Assembly: GCF_020804225.1 (NCBI RefSeq)
Contig: NZ_WJBI01000003.1
Span: 44,518 to 90,040 of the forward strand
Length of the DNA stretch: 45,523 bases
Source: Methanosarcina sp. DH2
GTDB taxonomy: Archaea > Halobacteriota > Methanosarcinia > Methanosarcinales > Methanosarcinaceae
Reading direction: 5' to 3'
The notes beneath the pieces were generated by a model. That model worked only from the letters and a program-made list of their open reading frames with translations, was not told the origin of the DNA and did not search any database. The translations under genes were made by a program, and so were the position numbers. This document shows positions 17,102 to 26,266 of this stretch, in pieces (position 1 is the first letter of the stretch; each line of letters starts with the position of its first letter).

Positions 17102-18910
17102 TCAGCATCTTATCACTTCACATTTTATCCCTTCAGAATTTATTACTTCAGAATTTATCACGTCAGAATTTATCACTTCAGAACCTCTACAGGCCAGCAT
17201 TTCCACAAGTTCTGTGACTGAAAAAGCGTCCACTCCCAGATAGTTTGCGATCTCGACGACCGGGGGTTGGGTAAGGGAGGCTTTCCTGAGGATCTCAATG
17301 TTCTTTATTACCTCTCTGCCCTTTCCATCTGCTATAATCCGACCCTCGTTCATCACAAGAATTCTTGTAGCATAGAGCATTGCAATCTCAATATCATGGG
17401 TACAGAAAACAAGTGTGGAACGGTTATTTTTGAAATAATCCATCATCTGTTCTATATTCACTCTATCCTGCCCTGTTGTAGGTTCGTCAAGGAGAATGAT
17501 TTCAGGATCTATTGAAAGTACCGAGGCAACGGCTGTCCTGAGCCTCTGCCCCCGGCTCAGAGATTGTGGAAGGTCCTGCTTGAGGTTTAAAATTGACATG
17601 GCTTCAAGAGAGGTCCTTGCCCTTTCCTCTATATTCTCAAACTTTAACTGAACAGGCCCAAATCTCGCCTCTTCTTCAGCTGAATCACAGAAGAGCATAA
17701 GGTCAGGGTTCTGGAATACGAACCCGACTCTGCCTGCAAAGGAATATGGGTTTTTTGACCTGGTGTCCTCCCCTAAGACCTTTACACTTCCTTTATATGG
17801 TTTAAGCATGGCTGCAAGGTTCAAAAGCAGGGTTGATTTGCCCGAGCCGTTTGTACCCATGACCGCAATCCTTTCTTCTTTATGAATTTCCAGATTTATG
17901 CATTTAAGCACCATCAGGTTTTTGTCATATCCAGACCACAGATCCCGGATAGAAATAATAGAATCATTATTTACAGAATCATTATTTACAGAATCATTAT
18001 TTCCGGCAGGGCCAGCTAGTGCACTAGTATCTGCACCAATATTTTCTTCCGGGTTCGGAAGGATCCGGGGAGTTATCATATTTTCTTTAGAGTTTTTCCT
18101 GTTCAGCACTAAGAGAGCTTCCCTGGCACTGAGGGGACTTGCTCTTATTCCCAGAGCGTGACAGAGCTCAACGGGTTCAGGAACCCGAAGCCCTAGCCTG
18201 TGAAATACCTCTAGATAATCAAAAGCTTTTGAAGCAGGCTGGTCAAAGATTATTTTTCCGCCATCCATTATGACAATCCTGTCTGCAAAAGGCGCAAGCT
18301 CGTGCAGTCTGTGCTCTACCAACAGAACGGTTATCTTCAGTTTCCTGTTAAGTTCCCTCACGGTATTCAGGACTTCCTGGGTGCCCCCTGGGTCCATCTG
18401 GCTTACAGGTTCGTCCATGGCCAGGATTTCAGGCATCATCGCAAGCATGTTTGCAATGCAGATCCTCTGTTTTTGCCCTCCTGAAAGCGAATTCGTGGAG
18501 CTCAGCCTGTGTCCGGACATCCCGACCATCTGAAGGGCTTCCTCTACCTTTTTATCAATCTCTTCCCTCTCAAAGCAAAGGTTTTCAGGCCCAAAGGCTA
18601 CTTCGTCCTCAACGGTTGTGGAAAAGATCTGGTCATCGGGGTTCTGGAAAACCAGGCCGACACCTCTTGAAAGCTCCATATGGTTTGAGTCTATGGTCTC
18701 AGTCCCGTTGATCCTTATGCTGCCTGAAAATATCCCTCCTGATTCATGGGGAATTATGCCGTTAAGTGTTTTCAGTAAAGTGCTCTTTCCGCAGCCTGTA
18801 GGGCCCGTCAGGAGGACGAATTCCCCTTTTTTTACTTTCAGATTAATCCCTTTTAAAGTCGGTTCCGTTCTTCCGGGATACGTGTACCACAGGTCTTTGA
18901 TCTCTATCAT
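17102..18910 (-). CDS. ECF transporter double ATPase (EcfA1-EcfA2 fusion)
   Basis: A 602-residue fusion of two ABC ATPase domains. Domain 1 (about 1-240): GPTGCGKSTLL, LSGGQKQRICIANML, ILAMDEP. Domain 2 (about 325-545): GTNGSGKSTLL, signature LSRGQRLRTAVASVL, IILLDEPTTGQD. The linker near residues 303-317 is a pentapeptide repeat (NDSVN), and the C terminus is another (SEVIN, about 576-600). Both are encoded by 15-bp tandem repeats. Such fused ATPases drive ECF importers of cobalt, nickel or vitamins. The gene lies between the ECF-S-like and ECF-T genes, in the same direction. Confidence 0.92.
   Translation of the reverse strand: MIEIKDLWYTYPGRTEPTLKGINLKVKKGEFVLLTGPTGCGKSTLLKTLNGIIPHESGGIFSGSIRINGTETIDSNHMELSRGVGLVFQNPDDQIFSTTVEDEVAFGPENLCFEREEIDKKVEEALQMVGMSGHRLSSTNSLSGGQKQRICIANMLAMMPEILAMDEPVSQMDPGGTQEVLNTVRELNRKLKITVLLVEHRLHELAPFADRIVIMDGGKIIFDQPASKAFDYLEVFHRLGLRVPEPVELCHALGIRASPLSAREALLVLNRKNSKENMITPRILPNPEENIGADTSALAGPAGNNDSVNNDSVNNDSIISIRDLWSGYDKNLMVLKCINLEIHKEERIAVMGTNGSGKSTLLLNLAAMLKPYKGSVKVLGEDTRSKNPYSFAGRVGFVFQNPDLMLFCDSAEEEARFGPVQLKFENIEERARTSLEAMSILNLKQDLPQSLSRGQRLRTAVASVLSIDPEIILLDEPTTGQDRVNIEQMMDYFKNNRSTLVFCTHDIEIAMLYATRILVMNEGRIIADGKGREVIKNIEILRKASLTQPPVVEIANYLGVDAFSVTELVEMLACRGSEVINSDVINSEVINSEGIKCEVIRC
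17109..17183. repeat. 15-bp tandem repeat at the end of the ATPase gene, five copies
   Basis: Units like TTTATCACTTCAGAA repeat five times and encode SEVIN-type pentapeptides in frame. A related stretch (CTTCAGGGTTCCTACAGGTC near 17084) lies beyond the stop, so the duplication seems to have run past the gene end. Confidence 0.9.
17960..18004. repeat. 15-bp tandem repeat in the ATPase linker, three copies
   Basis: AGAATCATTATTTAC occurs three times and codes for the NDSVN linker between the two ATPase domains. Frame is kept. Confidence 0.9.
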
Positions 18911-18953
18911 TGTACCACCTTTATTCTGCTACTGTACCACCTTATTCTGCTGC
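18911..18953. repeat. 22-bp duplication between ECF genes
   Basis: TGTACCACCTTTATTCTGCT and a copy lacking one T lie in tandem in the 48-bp gap between the ECF-S-like and ATPase genes, with a third partial TTTATTCTGC beyond. Confidence 0.7.
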
Positions 18954-18958
18954 TATCT

Positions 18959-20533
18959 TTATTCTGCAACTTTTTTCAGCCTGTTTCCCAGGCTTATTCC
19001 AAACCAGGCTCCTATGAAAGTGTAGAGGAAGCCATCGATCAGGATATTTGCCATAATATACCAGTCGCTGTAAAACAGCCTGTAGAGCACCATCCAGACG
19101 CTGAAAGACGCATACCCGCTGGTCATGTCGGCAATTCCGCAGACAACCCCCATCATGAACCTGTTTTCCGGGTCCGGATTTTTGCCGGTTATGCCTGCAG
19201 CATACATCATAACCTCCAGCAGTACCGCGCTCAGGGACAATGTTATGAAAGTGATCGGGGTGAAACTCCCGGTTATAAAGCCTCCAAGCAGGAACCTGAC
19301 CATCATAAAAAGGCTTACAACTCCGGGTTTTGGAATAAGGACAACAAGGGAGGCAATGAGCATATAGAGAAGAATCTCATAGAAAAGCCCTGTAAACAGG
19401 AAACTGAAAGGCCCGAATAAGGCATGGGACAGCTCCCACAGGATGGTCATGGGCAGGTTTATGGCTGCAAAAGAAACGGTTCCGAAAAGGGCAATCAGCA
19501 CAAGGTTGCGAGTCTTAAACTTGTCCATTATCTCCTTTGACCTTGAAAAGAAGAAGCTGACGGCGGTCAGTCCAAGTAAAGAGGAGACAAGAGTAATTAT
19601 TATGGGTCCCCATTTCCTCGAGATTGCAGTTATTTTCTGGTCTTTTGTTACTGCAGCCCAGTCGCTGCCAGTGAGCTTTACCTTAACCCTCAGCAGGTAC
19701 TCTCCTCTCATCGCACCCTCCGATATATAGAGAGGAATGCTTACCAGCGAACTTGAACCCGGGGTAAGGGTTAAAGTGGCATAGCACAGGGTATCTGCGT
19801 TCATTCCCATAATGGCAGGCTTAAAGGCTTTTACAGGTTCTCTGGTCTTAATGTCAAGGATCTCATAGGTGATTATAACAGGGACCGTACTGTCTCCTTT
19901 ATTGGTAAGCTCCACTCCTATGAAGGTTGAAGTAAGTTCCTCCCTATCGATCCGGAGGTCTGTAACCTTCAGCAGCTTTTTGAGAGCAGGAGATGTTTCC
20001 CGGATGACCAGGCTGTTGGAAGGGTGGCTCGGGTCTCCGTATCCGTCTTCATCCGATGGTATTATGAGCCCGGATACTTCGATCTCATCTGCGATTTCCT
20101 CTTTCGAAGCGACTTTGAGCCGGGTTCTGCGCACAATGGTATGCTCGTTTCCTTCAACCTCAACAACTGCAGTTGCAGTTATGTTATATATGCCAGGGGG
20201 GAGATCAACAGGCACATAAAAATCAACGAACCTGTACCAGTCCTCATACTCGGTCTGAAGCGAAAAAGAATGGACAGGGGTATCCTGAAGTATAAAACTC
20301 TCGGGTAAATCAAGTTCCATTGTCACATTCATGTTTCCGTAATAATAACTCTCAAAAAAAACATACGCCGAGAGGTTGCTGCCTCCGACTGCAAGGCCGC
20401 TTCCCTCTACTCCATGCGGGACCTGAATCATGAATGTGGTCATATCTTCAGGTTCAAATTCCTCCTTCACCTGTGCTGCTGCAGGTTGGATTGCCAGCAC
20501 CAGTACAAGGAAGAAAAAAACGATGTTTTTCAT
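18959..20533 (-). CDS. ECF-S-like membrane protein with N-terminal extracellular domain
   Basis: A 524-residue protein. It begins MKNIVFFFLVLVLAIQPAAA, a signal peptide; ATG 20533 is preferred to the longer frame to 20608 for that reason. Residues about 22-305 are a beta-rich exported region with two sandwich-like parts. A membrane helix (about 310-328) leads into five or six more helices (about 340-510) with features of ECF substrate-binding S proteins, including NLPMTILWELSHALFGPF and VCGIADMTSGYASF. Its position directly before the ECF ATPase and T genes supports this role. Most S proteins are just a 180-220-residue membrane unit, so an attached extracellular domain is unusual. The ligand is not recognisable; cobalt, a corrin or a vitamin are possibilities. 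Confidence 0.65.
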   Translation of the reverse strand: MKNIVFFFLVLVLAIQPAAAQVKEEFEPEDMTTFMIQVPHGVEGSGLAVGGSNLSAYVFFESYYYGNMNVTMELDLPESFILQDTPVHSFSLQTEYEDWYRFVDFYVPVDLPPGIYNITATAVVEVEGNEHTIVRRTRLKVASKEEIADEIEVSGLIIPSDEDGYGDPSHPSNSLVIRETSPALKKLLKVTDLRIDREELTSTFIGVELTNKGDSTVPVIITYEILDIKTREPVKAFKPAIMGMNADTLCYATLTLTPGSSSLVSIPLYISEGAMRGEYLLRVKVKLTGSDWAAVTKDQKITAISRKWGPIIITLVSSLLGLTAVSFFFSRSKEIMDKFKTRNLVLIALFGTVSFAAINLPMTILWELSHALFGPFSFLFTGLFYEILLYMLIASLVVLIPKPGVVSLFMMVRFLLGGFITGSFTPITFITLSLSAVLLEVMMYAAGITGKNPDPENRFMMGVVCGIADMTSGYASFSVWMVLYRLFYSDWYIMANILIDGFLYTFIGAWFGISLGNRLKKVAE

Positions 20534-20549
20534 TCCGCTACCTTTTTTC

Positions 20550-23500
20550 TTATTTGAGGATTTTTCGGATTTCCTGCATTTTCCGATCCCAGTCAGGGAC
20601 ATCTTCAAAGCTTATGATGTCCACAGCTCCTCCCTGGAACTCCCCTTCTCCTGCCAGCTCTTCCATCCAGCTCTCAATTTCAAGGTAAGAGTTTTTCAGG
20701 TCTTCAAGCACCTGCGGGTCCGGGTTCCAGAGCCCTCTTGACTGCGCTTCAAGGAGCCTGCGGGACATTTCCTCAAGCGCGTAGGGATTGTTCTCTTCAA
20801 AGAACCTGCGCATTTCTTCATCGAGCACGAACGCCTTTGTGATATCGTCAAAGATCCAGTCGTCCACTACCTGGGTAGAAGCTTCCCAACCGTAGACCCT
20901 TCCGACCCTCTTAGAAATATCCTGTGCACCCTTGTATCCGTGCTGTTTCATGCCTTCGATCCATTTGGGGTTTAAAAGTCTGGTTCTTACGACCCTCCGC
21001 AGTTCATCAGCCATATCCCGGACCTCGACATGCTGCGGTTCTCTTGTATCCCCAAAATAGACCTTCACGTCCCTGCCTGAAGCCTGCTTTGTGGCAGCTG
21101 TGAGCCCTCCGTGGACTCCAAAGTAACAGCAGCATCCCAGGAGGTCGTATTCGTCACTGACTACTTTGTTAAAGGTAGCATCAACCGTCTTGAGGTTTGA
21201 AGCAAGCTGGGTGTGGGCTTCCTGACCCTTTACGTCTTTTCCATAGGCATATCCGTTCCAGTAAAGAAAGATGTCTGCCAAGTCCTTTTCATCTTTCCAG
21301 GCACTTGCATAGACTGCAAGCTGTACTCCGGCGGAATAGGTCCCGGGTTTGCTTGAAAAGATCCTTAAAGTAGCTTCCCTTGAATCCGCGCCTTCCTCGA
21401 TCATCCTGCGGCTGTGTTTTTTAGGATAGTTCATCTCCTCAGGTTCATCAAGAGAAGCCACAGCCTGGATTGCCTCGTCTATTACCTCCAGGCAGTTCGG
21501 GAAGTTGTCCCTGAGAATTCCAGAGACCCTGATAGTAACATCAATCCTGGGCCTACCCAGCTCTTCAAGGGGGATTACTGCGAATCCCTTAAGGCGCCCG
21601 TTGCCAAGCCAGCGCGGTTCAACCCCGAGCAGGCTCATAATCTGGGCCATGCCCTCTCCATCAGCCCACATGATGTCGTTTGCCATCCAGTAAAATGCCA
21701 CGTTTTCAGGATAACGGCCTTCTTCTCTCAGGTGTTTATCAATCAAAACCCCTGAGAGCTGCTGTCCCACTCTCCAGGCAGCTTTTGTCGGGACCCGCTT
21801 GGGGTCAAGAGAATAAAAATTCCTGCCAGTTGGCAGTACGTCATCCCTTCCGCGCATGATTAAACCCGAAGGTCCGGCCGGAATGTACCCCCCGTCAAAA
21901 CCATGCAGAAGAGCTTCAATCTCCAGAGAGGCATCTATTCTGGACTCAAGGTCAAGGATCCTTTCACAGATTGCAGCAGCGATCCGGGAAGAGGTCGGGT
22001 TTATGATCTTTCCTGTAAAACTCTGTTCTTTGAATGCCGTTTCTGTAATAATCTGCTCTATAAAACTTTCTTCTGCAGCACTTTGTCCTGTAAAATCCTG
22101 CTCTGTTAAAATCTGCTCTATCAAAACCTGTTCTGTAATATTCTGCTCTGTAATATTCTGCTCTGTGAAATTCTGCCCTGTAAAAACCTCTTTGATTACC
22201 TGTTCAGGATCTTTTTCCGGGTTACTTATGAATGTCCTGATGAAATTTTTGGAGAGCGAATCAATCTCCTCAAGCCTCTGCCCATTTGACTTTCCATCTG
22301 CTGAAATCCGGCTCTGGTCAGAGATCAGTTCGTCAAGCTCAAGCCCCAGAAGTCCTGCAATCAGCCTTCGGATCGAAACACTGTTCTCTGCATTTTCCTG
22401 GTCATCATACCTTAAAATTGAGTTTATGAACTCTACCTTCTTCTCGCCTTCGGGGAGCTGTCCGAAGATATGCATCCCGTTATGGATCTGGGTGTTCCTG
22501 ATCTTTCCGAGGACTTCATGCGCTTTCCTTATAATTTCCTCAAAAGGAGTCTGGTGGTCGGCTTTTATCTCGGAGTCCAGGTTCGATTTTTTAATCTCAT
22601 CAAGGATCAGGTGCTTCAGGGCATGTGCCCGTCCCTTATCGTATTTTACCTGTTCGTATTCCCCGAGCAGCCTGTCAAGTTCTTCGAGGCTTCCATACAG
22701 CCTTCCTGAGGTCATGACTGTCTGCATATGGTCAATAAGACAGGCAAGGCTCCGGCGTTTGGCAATAGTGCCTTCCGGGGGGTTGTCGGAATTGTAAATG
22801 TAGAGGTGGGGGATAGTCCCGATTCCGATATCAGGATAACAGTCTCCTGAAAGCCCCACCCCTTTTCCGGGCAGGAATTCAAGGTTGCCGTGGGTCCCGA
22901 CGTGTACGAGCACATCGGCTCCAAAAGCGTTCTCCAGATACCTGTAGGTCGCAAGGTACTGATGGGTTGGAGGGACACCAGGGTCGTGCAGGATCTTGCA
23001 GACCTTTCCGTCACACCTGGCACCTGCACACCCGCGCTTCGGCTGCACACAGACAACAGCGTTTCCATACTGTATCCCGGTAACAACTATTTTGTTTTCA
23101 TAGACCATTGCAGCATGAATGTCGTTGACTTCTTCTCCAGGCGGGGTTCCCCATCCCTCGATTACCCGCTGTCTTACATTCGGGCTCAGGGTATTGAAAA
23201 ATTGTTCATACTCCTCTTTTTCCACAAAAGCCAGAACCCCTCCGTTTTTTACGATTTCATTAATCGGGGTCCATCTGAACTCGGAAATTGCTTTTTTCTT
23301 GAGAATGGTTTCGATAAGCTCCCTGCCGTCCAGGGGAGGGTTGACAGCATAGCCTGCTTCTCGCATCCGATTTAAAATTCTTGCCACACTTTCAAGGGAA
23401 TCAAGGTTAGCAGCATCCCCTACCGAGCCTTCAACTCCTGTGCAGGGCCTGTTGTGCAGGATAAAGGCAATTTTTCTCTGGTTTATCGGTTTTTTCCGGA

Positions 23501-24542
23501 GGGTTATCCATTTAAGGACCCTGGATGCAAGTTTTGAGCAGCGTTCCTGGATAGGGGCACGCCCTATGTAATTTCCTTCATTTTTGCCTGCCCCTATTAT
23601 GATGGGCTCGATTACACCCTCAAACTCAGGCAGAGCTACACCCCACCCGATCTCAGTGCTTAAACCCTGAGACTCCTGCCACTGCTCTTGTGTAACGTAG
23701 TGGGAAATAATCGGCTGGAAAACAGGTACGTCAAGGTTCTGTAGCAGTTCTACTCCTTTCTCGGCACATGAGCTTTCATCTTCTTTATTTTTGTTACTCA
23801 TTATGAAAAACGGAGAGAGTTTCACAAGAGCGTCTATGATGGGTTTGTCATTTTCAATGAAGTAATCTTCAATGACCTCATTCATGCCCCTGCTGCCAAG
23901 TTCTCTATCTTTTAACGAATACGCAAAAACAGGAATAACAGAAAGTCCAAGGTTTTCGAAATCTTTTATGAGGGTCTTCTCAATTTCAAGGTCATTGTTT
24001 ACCCAGGAAGTCCTGGAAATGAGCAGCCCCACGGTTTTATCCTTCAGGGGCCCGTACCAGTTCAGGTACTCCCGGAGGCTTGAGAACATTTCCCCGGCAT
24101 CCGGGTGATAGAGCCCGTCCCATGGAATTTTTACCGGGGGCTTTACTTCAATCTCAGCCCCAAAGACCTCTTTTAAGAGGTAGCACAGCATATTTCCAAA
24201 GTTTTCTTTTCCTCCATATATTATGTAAGAAAAACATGTGGCTGCAATCTCAAGTTTCACGGAGGAAAGGGTGAAACTGGAGGGGGTGCTTCCCACACAG
24301 ATTACGGGTATCCTTGTTTTTAAGGGTTCGAGCCTTTTATAGAACTCTTCCCAGAAAGGATTGGCTATATGGTAAATAAAGACGGCATCAGCGTGCTCAC
24401 ATGCAGAAAGCACCTTCTCAGTTTCTTCTGGGTCCTCTTCCAGAATTTTTGAGTAATAAGCCTCAAGCTCTATTCCAAGTTCTTCTGCGGCTTCAAGAAG
24501 AGTGGGAATGTATGAATTCCAGGTTACTGAAACGATTTTCAT
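20550..24542 (-). CDS. cobN: CobN/BchH-type metal chelatase large subunit
   Basis: A 1330-residue protein of the CobN/ChlH family, which binds the tetrapyrrole and inserts Co or Mg with help from an AAA+ motor (CobST or ChlID). The family block GTHGNLEFLPGKGVGLSGDC is clear (about residues 538-557), as are PKRGCAGARCDG and the C-terminal GVHGGLTAATKQASGRDVKV. ATG 24542 follows GAGGGGG; a longer reading to 24602 would overlap the previous gene. Residues 788-847 are a low-complexity insert of about twelve TEQNI-like pentapeptides, unlike the family. It lies 10 bp after the propeller lipoprotein gene and 16 bp before the ECF-S-like gene. Its motor partner is encoded divergently at 30554. Methanogens insert cobalt early by another enzyme, so the actual substrate is open. 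Confidence 0.9.
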   Translation of the reverse strand: MKIVSVTWNSYIPTLLEAAEELGIELEAYYSKILEEDPEETEKVLSACEHADAVFIYHIANPFWEEFYKRLEPLKTRIPVICVGSTPSSFTLSSVKLEIAATCFSYIIYGGKENFGNMLCYLLKEVFGAEIEVKPPVKIPWDGLYHPDAGEMFSSLREYLNWYGPLKDKTVGLLISRTSWVNNDLEIEKTLIKDFENLGLSVIPVFAYSLKDRELGSRGMNEVIEDYFIENDKPIIDALVKLSPFFIMSNKNKEDESSCAEKGVELLQNLDVPVFQPIISHYVTQEQWQESQGLSTEIGWGVALPEFEGVIEPIIIGAGKNEGNYIGRAPIQERCSKLASRVLKWITLRKKPINQRKIAFILHNRPCTGVEGSVGDAANLDSLESVARILNRMREAGYAVNPPLDGRELIETILKKKAISEFRWTPINEIVKNGGVLAFVEKEEYEQFFNTLSPNVRQRVIEGWGTPPGEEVNDIHAAMVYENKIVVTGIQYGNAVVCVQPKRGCAGARCDGKVCKILHDPGVPPTHQYLATYRYLENAFGADVLVHVGTHGNLEFLPGKGVGLSGDCYPDIGIGTIPHLYIYNSDNPPEGTIAKRRSLACLIDHMQTVMTSGRLYGSLEELDRLLGEYEQVKYDKGRAHALKHLILDEIKKSNLDSEIKADHQTPFEEIIRKAHEVLGKIRNTQIHNGMHIFGQLPEGEKKVEFINSILRYDDQENAENSVSIRRLIAGLLGLELDELISDQSRISADGKSNGQRLEEIDSLSKNFIRTFISNPEKDPEQVIKEVFTGQNFTEQNITEQNITEQVLIEQILTEQDFTGQSAAEESFIEQIITETAFKEQSFTGKIINPTSSRIAAAICERILDLESRIDASLEIEALLHGFDGGYIPAGPSGLIMRGRDDVLPTGRNFYSLDPKRVPTKAAWRVGQQLSGVLIDKHLREEGRYPENVAFYWMANDIMWADGEGMAQIMSLLGVEPRWLGNGRLKGFAVIPLEELGRPRIDVTIRVSGILRDNFPNCLEVIDEAIQAVASLDEPEEMNYPKKHSRRMIEEGADSREATLRIFSSKPGTYSAGVQLAVYASAWKDEKDLADIFLYWNGYAYGKDVKGQEAHTQLASNLKTVDATFNKVVSDEYDLLGCCCYFGVHGGLTAATKQASGRDVKVYFGDTREPQHVEVRDMADELRRVVRTRLLNPKWIEGMKQHGYKGAQDISKRVGRVYGWEASTQVVDDWIFDDITKAFVLDEEMRRFFEENNPYALEEMSRRLLEAQSRGLWNPDPQVLEDLKNSYLEIESWMEELAGEGEFQGGAVDIISFEDVPDWDRKMQEIRKILK
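22002..22181. repeat. 15-bp repeat array inside cobN, about twelve units
   Basis: Units resembling TGCTCTGTAATATTC encode pentapeptides such as TEQNI, TEQVL, IEQIL and TGQSA in an unbroken run. The units near the 5' end of the protein insert are most alike; others have drifted. Length is a multiple of three throughout. Confidence 0.85.
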
Positions 24543-24552
24543 TTTTTCCCCC

Positions 24553-26262
24553 TCATGTAAGAATATGCACTTTGTATTCTCCGAGCACGGTTCCGTCATC
24601 AAGCCTTGCAGGGGCTTCTAAGGCTGCAATATACCTGCCGTCAGAAGAGATATCCGCAGATACTGTAATCCCTTCGGTTCCGTAAATCTGGCTGAGCCTG
24701 GAACTTGCACCTCCGCTTTTTGAGACGTCAAAGACATAAACTCCGTGAACGCTCCTGTCCTCGGTTACCAGGTTCTGGGCAAGAGGGATCACGAGGTAAC
24801 GGTCATTCTGTGCACATTCCCCTGCATAGCCATCCAGTCTCCATTTCCACAGCAGGTTTCCGTCAGAATCATAGGCAAAGAGACTGTTTCCGCTGGGGTG
24901 TTCAAATGGGGCATCCTTATTCTTATCTTTGGAGAAAGTGCTCCCAATTGAAAAGATCAGGGTATCGTTGACAATGTAAGCATAATTTGCACTGCCGTAG
25001 ATGGGGACTCCACTGACAACTATCGGGGTTGAGATGTTCTGCTGCCAGGCAATCTCCGGGATCCCGGTCTCGATGATGCGGGAGTTATTGAATAAAAAGG
25101 CTCTGCCATCGCTTGTCATTGTAATTAGCTGTTCTCCGTCAGGAGTGATCTGTGTACTGTACCAGATTGAAGTATAGTCAAAGAACGGTTCAACAGGGAG
25201 GATCTGGTAGCTCCAGTGCTCTTCTCCCGTGTTTCCATTCAGGACATGCACAGTCCCGTCTTTCCAGTTATCCGCTTTTGTAAAACAGGTGGTGCCGAAA
25301 ACAGCGTATTCCCCTCCAGGGGTGGCATCAATCCATGTAACTCCCGAGTCCATAAGTTCTGATTCCGGGAATTTCCAGCGCAGGTTGCCTTCGGGATCAA
25401 AGGAATAAACCCTTCCCAGGTATTTGTATTTCTCACCGATGTAGCCGCAGGCCCTGCTGGCAGCGACATAAATATTCCCGTTTGAATCAAGTTTTATCTT
25501 TTTCATGGCAGGCATGTACTTGAGGTCTGAACCCAGTTCTTTCCCTGCCCCGAATTTCCATATTTCGGTGCCGTTGAGGTCAAAACAATAGATAAAAGCA
25601 TCCGGGCTCTCTTCTCCCACAATAAGGTGCTTGCTGTCTTCTGAAAACTCTATATCAGCGATCCTCGCATCCGATATCCCTTTAACAAGCTGCTTTTCCC
25701 AGACCTTTTCCCCGGTTGCAAGCTCTATAAATTTCAGAGAACCTCCATGGGTCCCAATCGCAAGATACTTGCTGTCAGGAGAGAATTTCGTCACGCCTTT
25801 TGTGTTCATTGAGGTTTTTTCGATAGGCCCGGGAGTTACATCCTCAAGCTCTATGGTGTACTCCTCTTTCAAAGCCGGTTTTTCAGGAGCATATACCTCA
25901 AGAGCACTGGATGCCCCAGAACCAGTTATTACCTCAAACTTATACCGGGTTTCAGGGGTCCAGTCAAAAGATAAAAAGGACTGGTCTTCGGTTTTTTCAA
26001 TATCAAGAACATCTACTTGGTTGTCTTCTGAAGAAATCCTGATCTCTGAGATCTCGGCTTCGTCTTTCAGAGTTAGCAGGGCTCCGGTCCTTGAGAAGAC
26101 TACCGAGTCGATGGGTACCCCGGCTTCGGAACTTATCTCCTGCGTATCTTCTATCCCTGAAGCCTGAGCCGATGCGCTGCTGCCGGACTCCTGGCTATTT
26201 TCAGCACATCCTGCAGTCATTAAAATCATAATAAGCAGGGCTATCAATAATTTCCATTTCAT
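24553..26262 (-). CDS. PQQ-like beta-propeller lipoprotein 1
   Basis: A 569-residue exported protein. MKWKLLIALLIMILMTAGCA is a signal peptide with lipobox Cys at about residue 19. After a short beta domain (about 45-130) comes a PQQ/WD-like propeller (about 150-565) with blades such as FSPDSKYLAIGTHGGSLKFI and SYQILPVEPF. ATG 26262 follows GGTGAGAG; the gap to the previous stop is 4 bp. The paralogue upstream has the same layout. Such propellers bind ligands or partners on the cell surface; no redox cofactor residues can be claimed. Its place in the chelatase/ECF operon suggests a surface role in capturing or handing over that system's substrate, which is inference. Confidence 0.82.
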   Translation of the reverse strand: MKWKLLIALLIMILMTAGCAENSQESGSSASAQASGIEDTQEISSEAGVPIDSVVFSRTGALLTLKDEAEISEIRISSEDNQVDVLDIEKTEDQSFLSFDWTPETRYKFEVITGSGASSALEVYAPEKPALKEEYTIELEDVTPGPIEKTSMNTKGVTKFSPDSKYLAIGTHGGSLKFIELATGEKVWEKQLVKGISDARIADIEFSEDSKHLIVGEESPDAFIYCFDLNGTEIWKFGAGKELGSDLKYMPAMKKIKLDSNGNIYVAASRACGYIGEKYKYLGRVYSFDPEGNLRWKFPESELMDSGVTWIDATPGGEYAVFGTTCFTKADNWKDGTVHVLNGNTGEEHWSYQILPVEPFFDYTSIWYSTQITPDGEQLITMTSDGRAFLFNNSRIIETGIPEIAWQQNISTPIVVSGVPIYGSANYAYIVNDTLIFSIGSTFSKDKNKDAPFEHPSGNSLFAYDSDGNLLWKWRLDGYAGECAQNDRYLVIPLAQNLVTEDRSVHGVYVFDVSKSGGASSRLSQIYGTEGITVSADISSDGRYIAALEAPARLDDGTVLGEYKVHILT

Positions 26263-26266
26263 TCTC

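Noticed and set aside
21856-22797. Plus-strand frame of 313 codons
   Set aside because: Antisense to cobN; its Cys/Ser-rich repeats are the reverse reading of the pentapeptide array.
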